52,970 bases of DNA from Planctomycetota bacterium (lineage in GTDB: Bacteria; Planctomycetota; Planctomycetia; Pirellulales; Lacipirellulaceae): NCBI GenBank assembly GCA_029259915.1, contig JAJDED010000057.1, forward strand, positions 1-52,970, written 5' to 3'. Of the stretch, positions 27,323-36,816 are shown piece by piece (the first letter of the stretch is position 1; the number at the start of each line of letters is the position of its first letter). Below the pieces are notes generated by a model. It did no database searches. It worked only from the letters and a program-made list of their open reading frames with translations, and had not been told where the DNA came from. Made by a program: the position numbers and the translations under genes.

Positions 27323-27395
27323 AGCGGGTGATGGGATTCGAACCCACGACAACAACGTTGGCAACGTTGTGCTCTACCAACTGAGCTACACCCGC
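27323..27395 (-). tRNA. tRNA-Gly (GCC)
   Basis: Read on the minus strand it starts GCGGGTG TA GCTCAGTTGGTAGAGC and has the T-arm GGGTTCGAATCCC. The anticodon stem CAACG/CGTTG encloses the loop TTGCCAA, giving anticodon GCC (27360-27362). The 7-bp acceptor stem GCGGGTG/CACCCGC is perfect and the discriminator base is T. CCA is not encoded. It lies 118 bases upstream of tig on the same strand. Confidence 0.96.
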
Positions 27396-27714
27396 AAATC
27401 CACACTGCCCGTACGAGGATTCCTGGCAGCCAGGCCCGCAAAAACGACGCCAAACGCAGAATCCCCAAAATCAGTGGGTCCCCGGATTATATGACCCTCC
27501 TGGGGGCACGCAAGGGGACCTTGCGGTTCTGGGGATCTTGCCCAACCAGTGCTCCATGCCAGGGCGAAAAGTTGTTACCATAGTCTGCACAGTTGAACAG
27601 GTTCGCAGGGGGGCGTTATCCCGCAAATGGGTCGTTGGCGGTGTCGGCCACGACACTGTGATTCTGGAAACCTTTTACGAACCAAAAAAAGGTAAAACGC
27701 ACCAGGGACGCCCC

Positions 27715-28074
27715 ATGTTGCTTTTCAAGAAAAAGTTTCTGCCCGCCATTCACTCCGGCGAAAAGACCCAGACCATCCGGCTCTGGAAGTGGCGGATGAT
27801 GCGTACCGGCCAGCGGAGTTACATCCCTGGAGCTGGGTATATTCGGATCGACCAGGTCGAAGAGGTCCATCTGGACGAACTGACCGACGCCGATGCAGTT
27901 CCCGACGGCTTTGCAACGGCCGACGCACTACGCAACGAAATCGAGTCGATCTACGGCGAGAAAATCGAAGCGGGTTACAAAACCTTTCGCGTCGTTTTCC
28001 ACGTCCTGGAAGATCAGACCAAGAAAGAGAAGGAAGCGGAGGTCAGTGGTCGGGGGTCAGGGAACGATGAATGA
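27715..28074 (+). CDS. ASCH-domain protein
   Basis: A 119-residue protein that looks like an ASCH (PUA-like) domain: the N-terminal LLFKKKFLPAIHSGEKTQTIRLWKW matches the LIxxGxKTxTxR start of that fold, which binds RNA or modified nucleotides. The central part is YIRIDQVEEVHLDELTDADA. AGGGA precedes the ATG at 27715; the frame opens earlier (27538) but that part is unrelated. The last dozen residues (EVSGRGSGNDE) are encoded by a heptamer repeat and are probably not functional. It is transcribed away from the divergent tRNA-Gly. Confidence 0.75.
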   Translation: MLLFKKKFLPAIHSGEKTQTIRLWKWRMMRTGQRSYIPGAGYIRIDQVEEVHLDELTDADAVPDGFATADALRNEIESIYGEKIEAGYKTFRVVFHVLEDQTKKEKEAEVSGRGSGNDE

Positions 28075-28096
28075 CACTATTCCCTGACCCCTGACC
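28041..28096. repeat. GGTCAGG heptamer inverted repeat
   Basis: The left arm reads GGTCAGT, GGTCGGG, GGTCAGG (28041-28061). The right arm TTCCCTGACCCCTGACC lies at 28080-28096. They pair over GGTCAGGGAA with good extension. The left arm is the 3' end of the ASCH reading frame, and its stop codon falls in the loop. Confidence 0.8.
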
Positions 28097-28108
28097 TCTA
28101 TCCCCACG

Positions 28109-28765
28109 CTAGTACGAAAAAATCTCTTCCATCGCCTGAGCAACCTGCTGCGGATGCGACAGCATGTGGGCCATGCTGACCGACATCAGCACAATCGCCA
28201 GCAAGACAATTCCCAATGCCCGTGGATTGGGCGCCACACGCAAAGGTTCCAACCGTTGATAAAGTTCGCCGGCCAGTTGCCGCCACCCGGTCAGGTTTTG
28301 CTTTGCACCACTGGCAACCAGCGACACGTTGCGCATGATCTCGAAAGTTTCCATGTGAAGCTGGATGCCCAAAGCGGGAAGCGATAAGCTGTCGCCCGCC
28401 CAGCGCGCTTCGGGATCAAGCGACCGCGCCGCCTCGGCCAACAACGGTCGAAGTTCTTCGCCGCTAATGTTGTAGATCACCAATCGCGGACGGGCGAGCA
28501 GCACCACCAGCCAGACCCAGAGCCAATAAAACACGATCAAAAACACCCAAACGTAACTGCCAAATTCCGTGGATGCCGCTTCGGGGCGAAACAATTCCAC
28601 CGGTCCGACCATCACCAATCCCGACAGCGCCGCCCCGAGCGCCGCCAAGTCGGCCCCGCCAGAAGTGAGAAACGGCCTGCGCCGCGCGTTCAACAGCCCA
28701 ATCAACAGGCAGTACGACGCCAACGGCACCAGTGCAATGGCCAAACGTAATGGATCAGGAATCAT
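28109..28765 (-). CDS. Membrane protein, unknown family (membrane pair, second gene)
   Basis: A 218-residue protein with about four membrane helices: an N-terminal pair (LAIALVPLASYCLLIGLL, ALGAALSGLVMVGPVELF), a central strong one (YVWVFLIVFYWLWVWLVVLL) and a C-terminal one (ALGIVLLAIVLMSVSMAHML). Between the last two lies a soluble domain of about 100 residues. I do not recognise it. Its ATG overlaps the stop of the gene upstream by four bases, so the pair is translationally coupled. Confidence 0.72.
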   Translation of the reverse strand: MIPDPLRLAIALVPLASYCLLIGLLNARRRPFLTSGGADLAALGAALSGLVMVGPVELFRPEAASTEFGSYVWVFLIVFYWLWVWLVVLLARPRLVIYNISGEELRPLLAEAARSLDPEARWAGDSLSLPALGIQLHMETFEIMRNVSLVASGAKQNLTGWRQLAGELYQRLEPLRVAPNPRALGIVLLAIVLMSVSMAHMLSHPQQVAQAMEEIFSY

Positions 28766-29172
28766 CGGACTCGGGTTTCCTCGCCCTTTCTTGCCTGAGG
28801 GTTGGCCTGCGCACGCCGCAGATGGACAGCTATTTTATCAAGCTGCTGGCGTTCGTGGAACTTGCGGGTTGCCCGCAGGTCGGCCAACCCTAGAAACAGC
28901 ATCCAACTGGCAGCCAGCACCAAGCTGAGCAAATAGGCGGTAATCGACCACGGCGTACGCGGTACCTGCTCGAAGGCAATCAAGGCAAAACCGACAATCC
29001 CCGCCAGGGAACTTGCAACCGTGCGTCGGCGTAATTGTCGATGTACAAACTGCCGAAAATCGGCGTCGCTGCCGGCGCGCGATCTGTTCGCCTGCCACTG
29101 CTGCCAATGCGAAATCAACAGCGCCGCAGAAATCGCTACCAGGACAAGCCCCATGATGATGGTTGAGAGCAT
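28762..29172 (-). CDS. Membrane protein, unknown family (membrane pair, first gene)
   Basis: A 136-residue protein with an N-terminal helix (MLSTIIMGLVLVAISAALLI) and a second pair (VASSLAGIVGFALIAFEQV and ITAYLLSLVLAASWMLFLGLA), linked by charged segments and followed by a basic C-terminal tail. No family recognised. It shares an ATGA stop/start overlap with the downstream 218-residue membrane protein, and the two are probably a complex or functional pair. Confidence 0.7.
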   Translation of the reverse strand: MLSTIIMGLVLVAISAALLISHWQQWQANRSRAGSDADFRQFVHRQLRRRTVASSLAGIVGFALIAFEQVPRTPWSITAYLLSLVLAASWMLFLGLADLRATRKFHERQQLDKIAVHLRRAQANPQARKGEETRVR

Positions 29173-29173
29173 A

Positions 29174-29250
29174 ATTAGCTATTAGCGGTTAGCTTTTCAT
29201 TTGAAACACTTTGACCTACAAAAGCTAATAGCTAATAGCTAACAGCTAAT
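29174..29250. repeat. AGCTAAT heptamer inverted repeat
   Basis: The left arm reads ATTAGCT, ATTAGCG, GTTAGCT (29174-29194). The right arm reads AGCTAAT twice, AGCTAAC and AGCTAAT (29223-29250). The arms are complementary and phased at exactly 7 bases. The array fills the gap between the M28 peptidase stop and the membrane-protein start codon. Confidence 0.85.
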
Positions 29251-29253
29251 TGC

Positions 29254-30243
29254 TTATTTCTTCTCAGCAAGCCACTCCTGGATGACCAAGCCCACTTTCC
29301 CCAACGAGTCGGCCGAGCAACGCCCCGGGGCGTCAGCCGTTGTATGCCAATAGCGATTGTGTCGGTCTGGGTACTGGAAATCGATCACATCGCAAACCGG
29401 GATGCCGCCAATTTGATGCAGCGGAACATGATCGTCCAGCACCTTATAACCCACGCGTGGAATGAATTCTTTCACTCCAAGCCGTTTGGCAGTTCCCCAA
29501 ATCTCTTTCACAATCGGCCGAGTGTCGGGCCAAACCGTACTCATTCGTTCCTGATAAATACTAAGCTTCGCGTCGCCCACCATGTCCAGCAACACCCCTG
29601 CCGCATATCGATGCGCTGGAGGGTTGTCGCGATAGTCGAGGGCGAAGAACTCGCTGCCCAGGAAATAGCGGTCGCGGTTTTCATCGAATATGAATTCTTC
29701 CGCGTCGAAAAAAACAAAGTCCAAACCGTAACGTTTGGGAAGCGATTGGACATGGTTGCCCAACTCCATCAGCACGGCCGTCCCACTCGCACCATCGTTG
29801 GCCCCTAGAAAAACACCTTTGCGCCGCCGGCGCGGGTCGGCTTCCTGATCGGGAAGTGGCCGCGTGTCGTAATGCGCACAAAGCAGAATCCGTTCGGTCG
29901 ACTCCGGATGCCATTGGACAATCAAATTCGCCATCGGCACCGGTTGGCCGGTGATCGGATGACGCGGCAATTGAAACCTTTGATAGGCGACTTGGACATC
30001 CAGAGCAGCGAAATGTTTTTCCAGCAACTCTTGCTGGCGCTGCATCCCCGGGCTCCCGCTGCGACGATTGCCCAGCTCACAGATTTGTTTGAGATAGTCG
30101 TAAGCCCGCTTCCCGTCGAATTGCTCCGCCAATGCAACTTCACAATTCGGACCAAAAAAAATGGCAACCATGGCACAAATTGCTAGCACACAACGTGCAA
30201 GCAACTTCGGAGAACATGAAAGTTTCGACGTGATCATTTCCAT
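29254..30243 (-). CDS. M28 family zinc peptidase / glutaminyl-cyclase-like protein
   Basis: A 329-residue secreted M28-fold enzyme: aminopeptidases and glutaminyl cyclases share this fold. An N-terminal hydrophobic signal ([18 protein letters not shown]) precedes the metal site: His124 and Asp126 in AHYDTRP, Asp150 in GANDGASG, the Glu pair 182-183 in FDAEEF, Asp220 in LLDMVGD and His300 in YWHTTADAP. The [15 protein letters not shown] and short C-terminus resemble glutaminyl cyclases. Either activity is possible. The ATG at 30243 is chosen because a longer frame adds only a non-signal stretch. Confidence 0.88.
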   Translation of the reverse strand: MEMITSKLSCSPKLLARCVLAICAMVAIFFGPNCEVALAEQFDGKRAYDYLKQICELGNRRSGSPGMQRQQELLEKHFAALDVQVAYQRFQLPRHPITGQPVPMANLIVQWHPESTERILLCAHYDTRPLPDQEADPRRRRKGVFLGANDGASGTAVLMELGNHVQSLPKRYGLDFVFFDAEEFIFDENRDRYFLGSEFFALDYRDNPPAHRYAAGVLLDMVGDAKLSIYQERMSTVWPDTRPIVKEIWGTAKRLGVKEFIPRVGYKVLDDHVPLHQIGGIPVCDVIDFQYPDRHNRYWHTTADAPGRCSADSLGKVGLVIQEWLAEKK

Positions 30244-30437
30244 CGCTCTATTGTAAGCGAATTCAGCTACGCAAGCGAGGCGAGCACGCACTCCAAAGCC
30301 AACGCAATGTCGAATCCTCTATCCTGGCTGCGGCGATGGTGCCCAACTCGTCTTGTAGCTCAATCCGTGGCACTTTAGAATCCGCTCCAAGTTTTCGCGA
30401 GTCTCGCCCCCGCACCCGACTACCAAGGATGGCTGTC

Positions 30438-31067
30438 ATGTCTTCAGATAATCTATTCGACCCGGTGAACTTCGTCGCGGATGTCAATCAACTGCAACAA
30501 GAAACGGTCAATCGCTGGCACGATTGCGATCCCGATAATCCCTACACCGGACTGTTAAAAACGATTTGTCAGCAGCACCAATTCAATTTCCTTCTCTGGC
30601 ACGAAGAAGATATCGCCCGCTGCCCCGACGTCAGTGATAGCCGAATCGCCGAGGTCAAACGGGCAATCGACGGCTACAACCAGAATCGCAACGACTGGAT
30701 CGAACGTATCGACGAAGCCTTGATTCAAAACTTTGCCACATCCGGCATACAACCGGACGAAGACGCGCGGGTCAACACCGAAACTCCCGGCAGCTCGATC
30801 GATCGGCTGTCGATTATGTCCCTGCGAGTCTATCACCTCGCGGAACAGCTAGATCGAACGGACGTCAACGACGAGCATTTGGCCAAGGTGCGCGAACGCC
30901 TGGCCCGCTGTCGTTTGCAGCAGCGCGATCTTTCCCAGTCGCTGGTCGAATTGCTCGAAGACCTGTTGGCAGGCCGCAAGCTGCTGAAAGTCTATCGGCA
31001 AATGAAGATGTACAACGACCCGACGCTCAATCCCTATCTCTACCGCGACGCGGCACAAGCTGCGTAA
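30438..31067 (+). CDS. DUF4254 domain protein
   Basis: A 209-residue all-helical protein of the DUF4254 family. Conserved blocks: [13 protein letters not shown] (about 45-57), [26 protein letters not shown] (about 115-140) and [13 protein letters not shown] at the end. Members are found beside glycosyltransferases, as here, where a GT2 gene begins 49 bases later. A role in glycan assembly is inferred from that context only. AAGGA stands eight bases before the ATG at 30438; an ATG at 30429 is also in frame. Confidence 0.85.
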   Translation: MSSDNLFDPVNFVADVNQLQQETVNRWHDCDPDNPYTGLLKTICQQHQFNFLLWHEEDIARCPDVSDSRIAEVKRAIDGYNQNRNDWIERIDEALIQNFATSGIQPDEDARVNTETPGSSIDRLSIMSLRVYHLAEQLDRTDVNDEHLAKVRERLARCRLQQRDLSQSLVELLEDLLAGRKLLKVYRQMKMYNDPTLNPYLYRDAAQAA

Positions 31068-31116
31068 CGGAACCGCGACTGTGGTAAGCCTCGCGTGTCA
31101 GCCCTCCAGCGCAATC

Positions 31117-32121
31117 ATGCCTACGCCTCCGGCAATTAGCGTGGTGATGCCTGTTTTCAACGGGGCAAAATATCTGCGCCAAGCGTTGGCCAGCATCCGC
31201 TGGCAAACGTTTACCGACTGGGAATTGGTCTGCGTCAACGATGGTTCGACCGACGCCAGCGGGGAAATTCTCCGGCAGTTCGCCGCAGAGGACGCGAGAA
31301 TTCGCCTGCTCGAACAAGAGAACCGGGGAATCGTCGGCGCGCTGAACCGGGGTGTCCAGGCAGCGCGAGGGCCATGGATTGCACGCATGGACAGCGACGA
31401 CATCGCGCTGCCCCAGCGCCTTGCAACCCAACACGAGTTCGTACAACAGAATCCCGATTGTCTGGCCGTCGGCAGCGATGTCCTGTTGATTGACCCGCAA
31501 GGCAGTCCTGTTCGCGAAGAACGCTACGCGACCACCCACGTTGAGATCGAACACAACCTGCTCACACGCCAGGCGGGAAGTCTCGCGCACCCGGCGGTGT
31601 TAATGCACCGCGACACGGTGATCGAGCTCGGCATGTATCGCCAAAAGTTTCAGTGGATCGAGGACGCCGACCTGTGGTTGCGACTTGCCCGACATGGCCG
31701 ACTGGCAAACATCTCACATGTGTTGCTGCATTACCGTCTGCACGCACAAAGCATCAGTGCCACTCGGCAGGCGGAGCAACAACAACGAATGTGGCAAATG
31801 CTTGCCGAAGCACACTCCGAACGTGGGCTCCCCGCGCCGGCTCCTCTCGCATTGCCACGTCGAAAACGCCGCTCGACAGCCGTAGGAAAATGGGCACGGC
31901 AAGCCGCGCGCGCTGGCTACATCCGAACCGCTCTGACGAATCTACGTCATCAAATCGCCGCGGAACCGTTTTCGATATTAACCACCCGCGTCGCCGCAGA
32001 AACCCTCGCCCGGGCCACGGTTTCCTTCTTGGCTGGCAAACGCCCCCCGCAGCCGGAACTCCCCGACTGGCGAAAGTGGGACTGCTCAAAACCTGATTCT
32101 CACGAGCCGCTTGCGGCTTAG
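31117..32121 (+). CDS. Family 2 glycosyltransferase
   Basis: A 334-residue GT-A type glycosyltransferase. The nucleotide-binding start is ISVVMPVFNGAKYLRQALASI, followed by VNDGSTD, the metal-binding DxD at 92-95 (RMDSDDIALP) and the acceptor-side EDADLWLRLA. It has no membrane helix, so it acts on the cytoplasmic face, probably adding a sugar to a lipid or polymer. The GTG at 31081 would add 12 residues; the ATG at 31117 begins the conserved domain. It directly follows DUF4254 and ends with a GCGGCTTAG palindrome half. Confidence 0.9.
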   Translation: MPTPPAISVVMPVFNGAKYLRQALASIRWQTFTDWELVCVNDGSTDASGEILRQFAAEDARIRLLEQENRGIVGALNRGVQAARGPWIARMDSDDIALPQRLATQHEFVQQNPDCLAVGSDVLLIDPQGSPVREERYATTHVEIEHNLLTRQAGSLAHPAVLMHRDTVIELGMYRQKFQWIEDADLWLRLARHGRLANISHVLLHYRLHAQSISATRQAEQQQRMWQMLAEAHSERGLPAPAPLALPRRKRRSTAVGKWARQAARAGYIRTALTNLRHQIAAEPFSILTTRVAAETLARATVSFLAGKRPPQPELPDWRKWDCSKPDSHEPLAA

Positions 32122-32123
32122 CG
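32105..32123. repeat. GCGGCTTAG palindrome (copy B)
   Basis: AGCCGC-TT-GCGGCT followed by TAGCG. It matches the right half of the perfect hairpin at 24186-24211. It spans the 3' end of the GT2 gene, whose stop codon TAG is formed by the repeat. Confidence 0.65.
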
Positions 32124-32182
32124 AAGAACCCACACCGCTCTATCCGCATGGTCTCCGCCGGGATACAATCGTTCGCAACACG

Positions 32183-35100
32183 ATGGACACGATCGTTTCA
32201 GTCGGATCGTCGGCACCCATCACGCTACGCGATCTGACATCCCAACTTGAGCAGCAAGACGACTTCACCGAAGTGCTGGCCAGTTTGGCCGCAGGCCATG
32301 GCGGGACGCTGGGCGGAGTCTGGGGATCGTCGTGCGCGCTCGTCGCTGCGGCAATCGAGAAATCTTGCCCCGAAACCTTGGTCGTCGTCTTACCGCACGT
32401 CCGCGATCTCGATTCGTTCTGCGACGATCTCGCACTGTTCACCTCCGCAACCGTCGAACAACTCCCCGCCTGGGAAAGCGATGCGGGAGAACGCGTTCTG
32501 CACGACGAAATCTTCGGCCAGCGCTTACGGCTGTTAAAACAATTAAAAAATGCGACACAGTACGGTCCGCCAGCGGTGGTCGTTACGGCAATCCAAAGCC
32601 TACTGCAGCCGGTCCCCAGCCATGAAGAATTGCAGGCGGCAACACGCACGCTCCAAGTGGGCGACACGCTCGACGGACGAGAAATCACTCGTTGGCTCGC
32701 CGATCAGGGATGCCAAAGCACAACGGCTGTTGAACTCCCCGGCGAGTTTTCGCTTCGCGGCGGAATAATCGACATCTTTGCGCCCGACGCCTTGCACCCA
32801 GTCCGAATCGAATTGTTTGGCGACGAGGTGGAATCAATTCGTTCGTTCGACGTCGCATCACAGCGCAGCATCGAGTCGCTCGCATCGGTCGATCTCACGC
32901 TAATGCAGCCGAATCGTTCGAATCGCGCACACTTCACCGGTTACTTACCGCCACAAAGTTGGTTCCTGCTGGTCGAACCCAACCAGTTGAAAGAAGAAGG
33001 CCGCTACTACCATCAGCGATTGGAACATCCGGAAGACTTCTTCGCCACGGCGACCACTTTTAGCGAAATCTACAAATTCCCGTCGGTCACCGCTTCGGGA
33101 ATCCCCTCGGGATCGTTCGAGACAACGGCCCATCTGCAATTTGAGTCTGTCGAACGTTTCAGCGGCGATGTACAACGCGTGCGCAGCGAACTCGACGAAG
33201 CAACGTCGGGACAACACGTTTATCTCGTGGCAGAAACCGGGGCCGAATCGCAACGACTTGCGGAACTCTTTGGCGAAACCAAGGTGATGACCGAAGGACG
33301 CCTGCAATTCGTTTTGGGACGTTTGGCAAGCGGATTTCGTCTGGTCCATCAGCAAGTGGTACTAATCAGTGCCCTCGAATTGTTTCAACGCCAAGATGTT
33401 GCACGACCGGCGCAGCGTCGAGTCGGTCGGGCCATTGATAGCTTCCTGCAACTCTGCGAAGGCGATCTCGTGGTGCACGTCGCCCACGGCATCGGTCGCT
33501 ATCGGGGGCTGAAGCTACTGGAAAAAGAGGACGCTGCCGAAGAGCATCTTGAAGTCGAATTCGACGGCGGCACCCGGATTTATGTGCCGACGAGCAAAAT
33601 CGATCTGGTGCAAAAATACGTCGGCGGTCGCAAGGCCGTGCCCAAGCTTGCCAAGATCGGCGGCAAAACTTGGTTGCGGCAAAAACAAGCTGCCGAAAAA
33701 GCGGTCACCGATCTGGCGGTCGAAATGCTCGAACTGCAAGCGGCTCGCAGCGCTCGACCCGGAATCGCTTTTCCCACCGACAGCGGTTGGCAACAGGAAT
33801 TCGACGCCGCGTTTCCCTACCAAGAAACTCCCGACCAGCTCTCGGCACTGATTTCCATCAAGGCCGACATGCAAGACCCCAAACCGATGGATCGGCTGTT
33901 GTGCGGCGACGTAGGGTTCGGCAAAACGGAACTGGCGATTCGCAGCGCATTCAAGGCAATCGATGCCGGCTATCAGGTAGCGGTGCTGGTCCCAACCACG
34001 GTGCTAGCCGAGCAACATCAGCGTACCTTCTCGCAGCGGATGGCAGAATTCCCCTTCGAAATCGCTGCCGTCTCACGCTTTTGCACGGCCAAACAACAGC
34101 GGGAAATTCTCGCGCGCACCGCCGAGGGGAATATCGATCTGCTGATCGGCACCCATCGACTGGTGTCCGCCGATGTTGCGTTTCAAAATTTGGGATTGGT
34201 GATCATCGACGAGGAACAACGCTTTGGCGTCGCGGTGAAAGAACGCCTTAAGGCGCTGCGGGCAAGCGTCGACGTACTGACCATGACCGCCACACCGATT
34301 CCGCGCACCCTGCACATGTCGCTGTTGGGGGTGCGTAGCATTTCCAATCTGGAAACCGCCCCCGAAGATCGCCTGGCTGTCGAAACACGCGTTTCCCGAT
34401 TCGACGATTCGCTGATCCGCCATGCCATACTCCGCGAGCTGAATCGCGACGGGCAAATTTTCTTCGTGCATAACCGCGTACACGACATCCAAGCCGTGGC
34501 CGATCGCCTGCAAAAAATTGTGCCGGAGGCAACCCTTGGCATCGGCCACGGACAAATGCGCGAGTCGGAATTGGAAGAAGTGATGCTCGGTTTCGTTCGG
34601 CACGACTTTGATATTCTGTTGGCCACCACGATTGTCGAAAGCGGCCTGGACATCCCCAATGCCAACACCATGTTTATCGACGACGCCGATCGCTACGGCC
34701 TAGCCGATTTGCATCAACTGCGCGGTCGCGTCGGGCGATCCAAACATCGAGCCTATTGCTATCTGCTGATCGACGAAAACCGTCACCTCTCCCCCGAAGC
34801 GGCGCGCCGGTTGCGTGCAATTGAAGAATTCAGCCAAATGGGCGCCGGGTTTGCGATTGCCATGCGCGACTTGGAACTACGCGGCGCGGGAAACCTGTTG
34901 GGCACTCAGCAAAGCGGACACATTGCCACGGTCGGCTACGAACTGTACTGCGCGCTGCTGGACCGCGCCGTGCGGCAACTCAAAAAACTGCCCCTGCCAG
35001 AGTCGGTCGACGTCTCGCTCGACTTGCCCGTGGCAGCATACTTTCCTCGGCAATATGTTGCCGACATGCGAACCAAAATTGATCTCTATCGCCGGCTCAC

Positions 35101-35440
35101 CCAAATTGCCGACGAAGCCCAACTCGACGATTTCCAAGCAGAGCTTGCCGACCGTTTTGGCCCCCGTCCGGCAGCCGTCGACCAGCTAGTGGAACTAACT
35201 CGGCTGCGAATTTGGGCACACCACTGGCGGGTTGGGTCCATCCACCAAGAGGGGAAATATCTGGTCCTCGGGTTTACCGAGCGGCGGAAAATCGAGTTTC
35301 TCCGCGACCGCTCCAACAATCGGCTACGCGTGGCCGATGCCCAAAGTGCCTATCTGCCTATGGGAAAACAAGTTAACGGCCTAGACACGATTCTCAACGA
35401 GCTCAAATCGCTCTTGCGGCCCGAGCTGTCTGAACACTAG
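32183..35440 (+). CDS. mfd: Transcription-repair coupling factor
   Basis: A 1085-residue Mfd, the translocase that removes stalled RNA polymerase and recruits UvrA to lesions. The N-terminal UvrB-like part contains FSLRGGIIDIFAPDALHPVRIELFGDEVESIR. The RNA-polymerase-interacting CarD-like domain is GDLVVHVAHGIGRYRGL...GGTRIYVPTSKIDLVQKYV. The RecG-like motor has Walker A CGDVGFGKTE, DEEQRFGV, TATPIPRT and the TRG/C-terminal blocks VESGLDIPNANT and GRVGRSKHRAY. The last 150 residues are the TRCF domain. The chosen ATG at 32183 gives the usual start; the frame opens 24 codons earlier. No uvr gene is adjacent. Confidence 0.95.
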   Translation: MDTIVSVGSSAPITLRDLTSQLEQQDDFTEVLASLAAGHGGTLGGVWGSSCALVAAAIEKSCPETLVVVLPHVRDLDSFCDDLALFTSATVEQLPAWESDAGERVLHDEIFGQRLRLLKQLKNATQYGPPAVVVTAIQSLLQPVPSHEELQAATRTLQVGDTLDGREITRWLADQGCQSTTAVELPGEFSLRGGIIDIFAPDALHPVRIELFGDEVESIRSFDVASQRSIESLASVDLTLMQPNRSNRAHFTGYLPPQSWFLLVEPNQLKEEGRYYHQRLEHPEDFFATATTFSEIYKFPSVTASGIPSGSFETTAHLQFESVERFSGDVQRVRSELDEATSGQHVYLVAETGAESQRLAELFGETKVMTEGRLQFVLGRLASGFRLVHQQVVLISALELFQRQDVARPAQRRVGRAIDSFLQLCEGDLVVHVAHGIGRYRGLKLLEKEDAAEEHLEVEFDGGTRIYVPTSKIDLVQKYVGGRKAVPKLAKIGGKTWLRQKQAAEKAVTDLAVEMLELQAARSARPGIAFPTDSGWQQEFDAAFPYQETPDQLSALISIKADMQDPKPMDRLLCGDVGFGKTELAIRSAFKAIDAGYQVAVLVPTTVLAEQHQRTFSQRMAEFPFEIAAVSRFCTAKQQREILARTAEGNIDLLIGTHRLVSADVAFQNLGLVIIDEEQRFGVAVKERLKALRASVDVLTMTATPIPRTLHMSLLGVRSISNLETAPEDRLAVETRVSRFDDSLIRHAILRELNRDGQIFFVHNRVHDIQAVADRLQKIVPEATLGIGHGQMRESELEEVMLGFVRHDFDILLATTIVESGLDIPNANTMFIDDADRYGLADLHQLRGRVGRSKHRAYCYLLIDENRHLSPEAARRLRAIEEFSQMGAGFAIAMRDLELRGAGNLLGTQQSGHIATVGYELYCALLDRAVRQLKKLPLPESVDVSLDLPVAAYFPRQYVADMRTKIDLYRRLTQIADEAQLDDFQAELADRFGPRPAAVDQLVELTRLRIWAHHWRVGSIHQEGKYLVLGFTERRKIEFLRDRSNNRLRVADAQSAYLPMGKQVNGLDTILNELKSLLRPELSEH

Positions 35441-35532
35441 AATCCCGCCGCTTTTCTCGGGGATTGCTGCACGAATCAGTTGTCAGCATTGCCGGACAAT
35501 AGGACTCGTCCCGACCGCTCAGAGAACTAGAT

Positions 35533-36816
35533 GTGATTAACCGTGCGTTTTTAGCTTTGATCCTGGCACTGCTTGTGGGGACGAATCCCGCAAAGATCCA
35601 CGCGCAACCAGCGTTTGCCCCGCCACCGCTTCCCGCGGGACAACAACCAACAGGCGTGCGTGGAATTTACGATCCTGCGCGCCCGACACAATCGCCGGCA
35701 AACATGGCACCAGCTATTGCACCAGCCTCGCCTAGTCTGCCGAAGCAGAAATCATTTTCGCAACCGGCAACAAACTCCGCATCCGTAACGACCAACGCCC
35801 AACCTTTGGAGGGCGGCGAAATTATCGCTCGCGTCGACGGCCAAATCGTGTTGGCCAGCGACGTGTTGTGGCAAGTCAACAAAATCGTCGAGGCCAATCG
35901 CGATCGGATTCCGCCTCAGGAAATCGACAACGTACGGAAAATGCTCCTGCGTCAGCAGTTGATGGGTTTGATCGACACCAAGCTGCTCTACGCCGACTTT
36001 CGCCGCACCGTGCCTGCGGAAAACATCCCCAACGTCGAAGAAAATCTGGCAAAGCCCTTCGAGGAACATGAAGTCCCTCGCTTGATCAAAGTGCTGGAAG
36101 TCAACGACCGACGCGAGTTGGCCGCAGCCCTAACAGAACTCGGTACGTCGATCTCCGACTTGCAACGTCAATTCGGCGAACGAACCATTGCCGGCGAATG
36201 GCTTCGCCAACGGGCCCCCAATCCCAAACCGGCAACGCACGACGAAATGCTCGAATATTACCAAGAGCACAAAAAAGATTACGACTATCCTTCACAAGCG
36301 CGGTGGGAAGAATTGATGATCCGGTTCGACCGCCACCAAGGCAATCGTGCCGCCGCCTGGCAAGACATTGCCAAACTCGGGAACACATTGTGGCAACGTG
36401 TCGTGGCAAATCCAAATTTGCGCGGCCCCGTGTTTTCAAAAATGTCTAAAGAACATTCCCACGGATTCACTGCCAAGAAGGGCGGCGTACACGACTGGAC
36501 TACGAAGGGCGCGCTCCGCAACAAGGCCGTCGATCAAGCTCTGTTTTCACTCGAAGTAGGCCAACTGAGCAACATCATCGAAACCGAACAAGGTTTTCAC
36601 ATCGTACGTGTGCTCGAACGAAAAGAAGCTGGCCGTACTCCCTTTACCGAAGCGCAAGCAGAAATCCGCAAACAATTAGAAAGCGGTCGGAAAGAAAAAC
36701 TCGTCCGAGCGGAACTCGCTAAGCTGCGCAAACAAAGTCGTGTGTGGACCGTTTTCGATGGCGATCTTCCTGGCCCACGGCTTGCCGAATTGCTCGATCA
36801 ACCGCAACGACGATAG
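35533..36816 (+). CDS. PpiC/SurA-type peptidyl-prolyl isomerase, secreted
   Basis: A 427-residue secreted parvulin-type chaperone. It starts at a GTG (the ATG two bases earlier is out of frame and hits a stop). The signal peptide is INRAFLALILALLVGTNPAK. A proline-rich linker is followed by a SurA N-like helical domain (about 95-235: GGEIIARVDGQIVLASDVLWQVNKIVEANR) and one parvulin domain (about 270-385: MSKEHSHGFTAKKGGVHDW, LFSLEVGQLSNIIETEQGFHIVRVLERKEAG). It probably assists outer-membrane protein folding, as SurA does. Confidence 0.9.
   Translation: MINRAFLALILALLVGTNPAKIHAQPAFAPPPLPAGQQPTGVRGIYDPARPTQSPANMAPAIAPASPSLPKQKSFSQPATNSASVTTNAQPLEGGEIIARVDGQIVLASDVLWQVNKIVEANRDRIPPQEIDNVRKMLLRQQLMGLIDTKLLYADFRRTVPAENIPNVEENLAKPFEEHEVPRLIKVLEVNDRRELAAALTELGTSISDLQRQFGERTIAGEWLRQRAPNPKPATHDEMLEYYQEHKKDYDYPSQARWEELMIRFDRHQGNRAAAWQDIAKLGNTLWQRVVANPNLRGPVFSKMSKEHSHGFTAKKGGVHDWTTKGALRNKAVDQALFSLEVGQLSNIIETEQGFHIVRVLERKEAGRTPFTEAQAEIRKQLESGRKEKLVRAELAKLRKQSRVWTVFDGDLPGPRLAELLDQPQRR

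Noticed and set aside
35441..35465. Possible terminator after mfd (AATCCC/GGGATT)
   Set aside because: The 6-bp stem is weak and no T-run follows.
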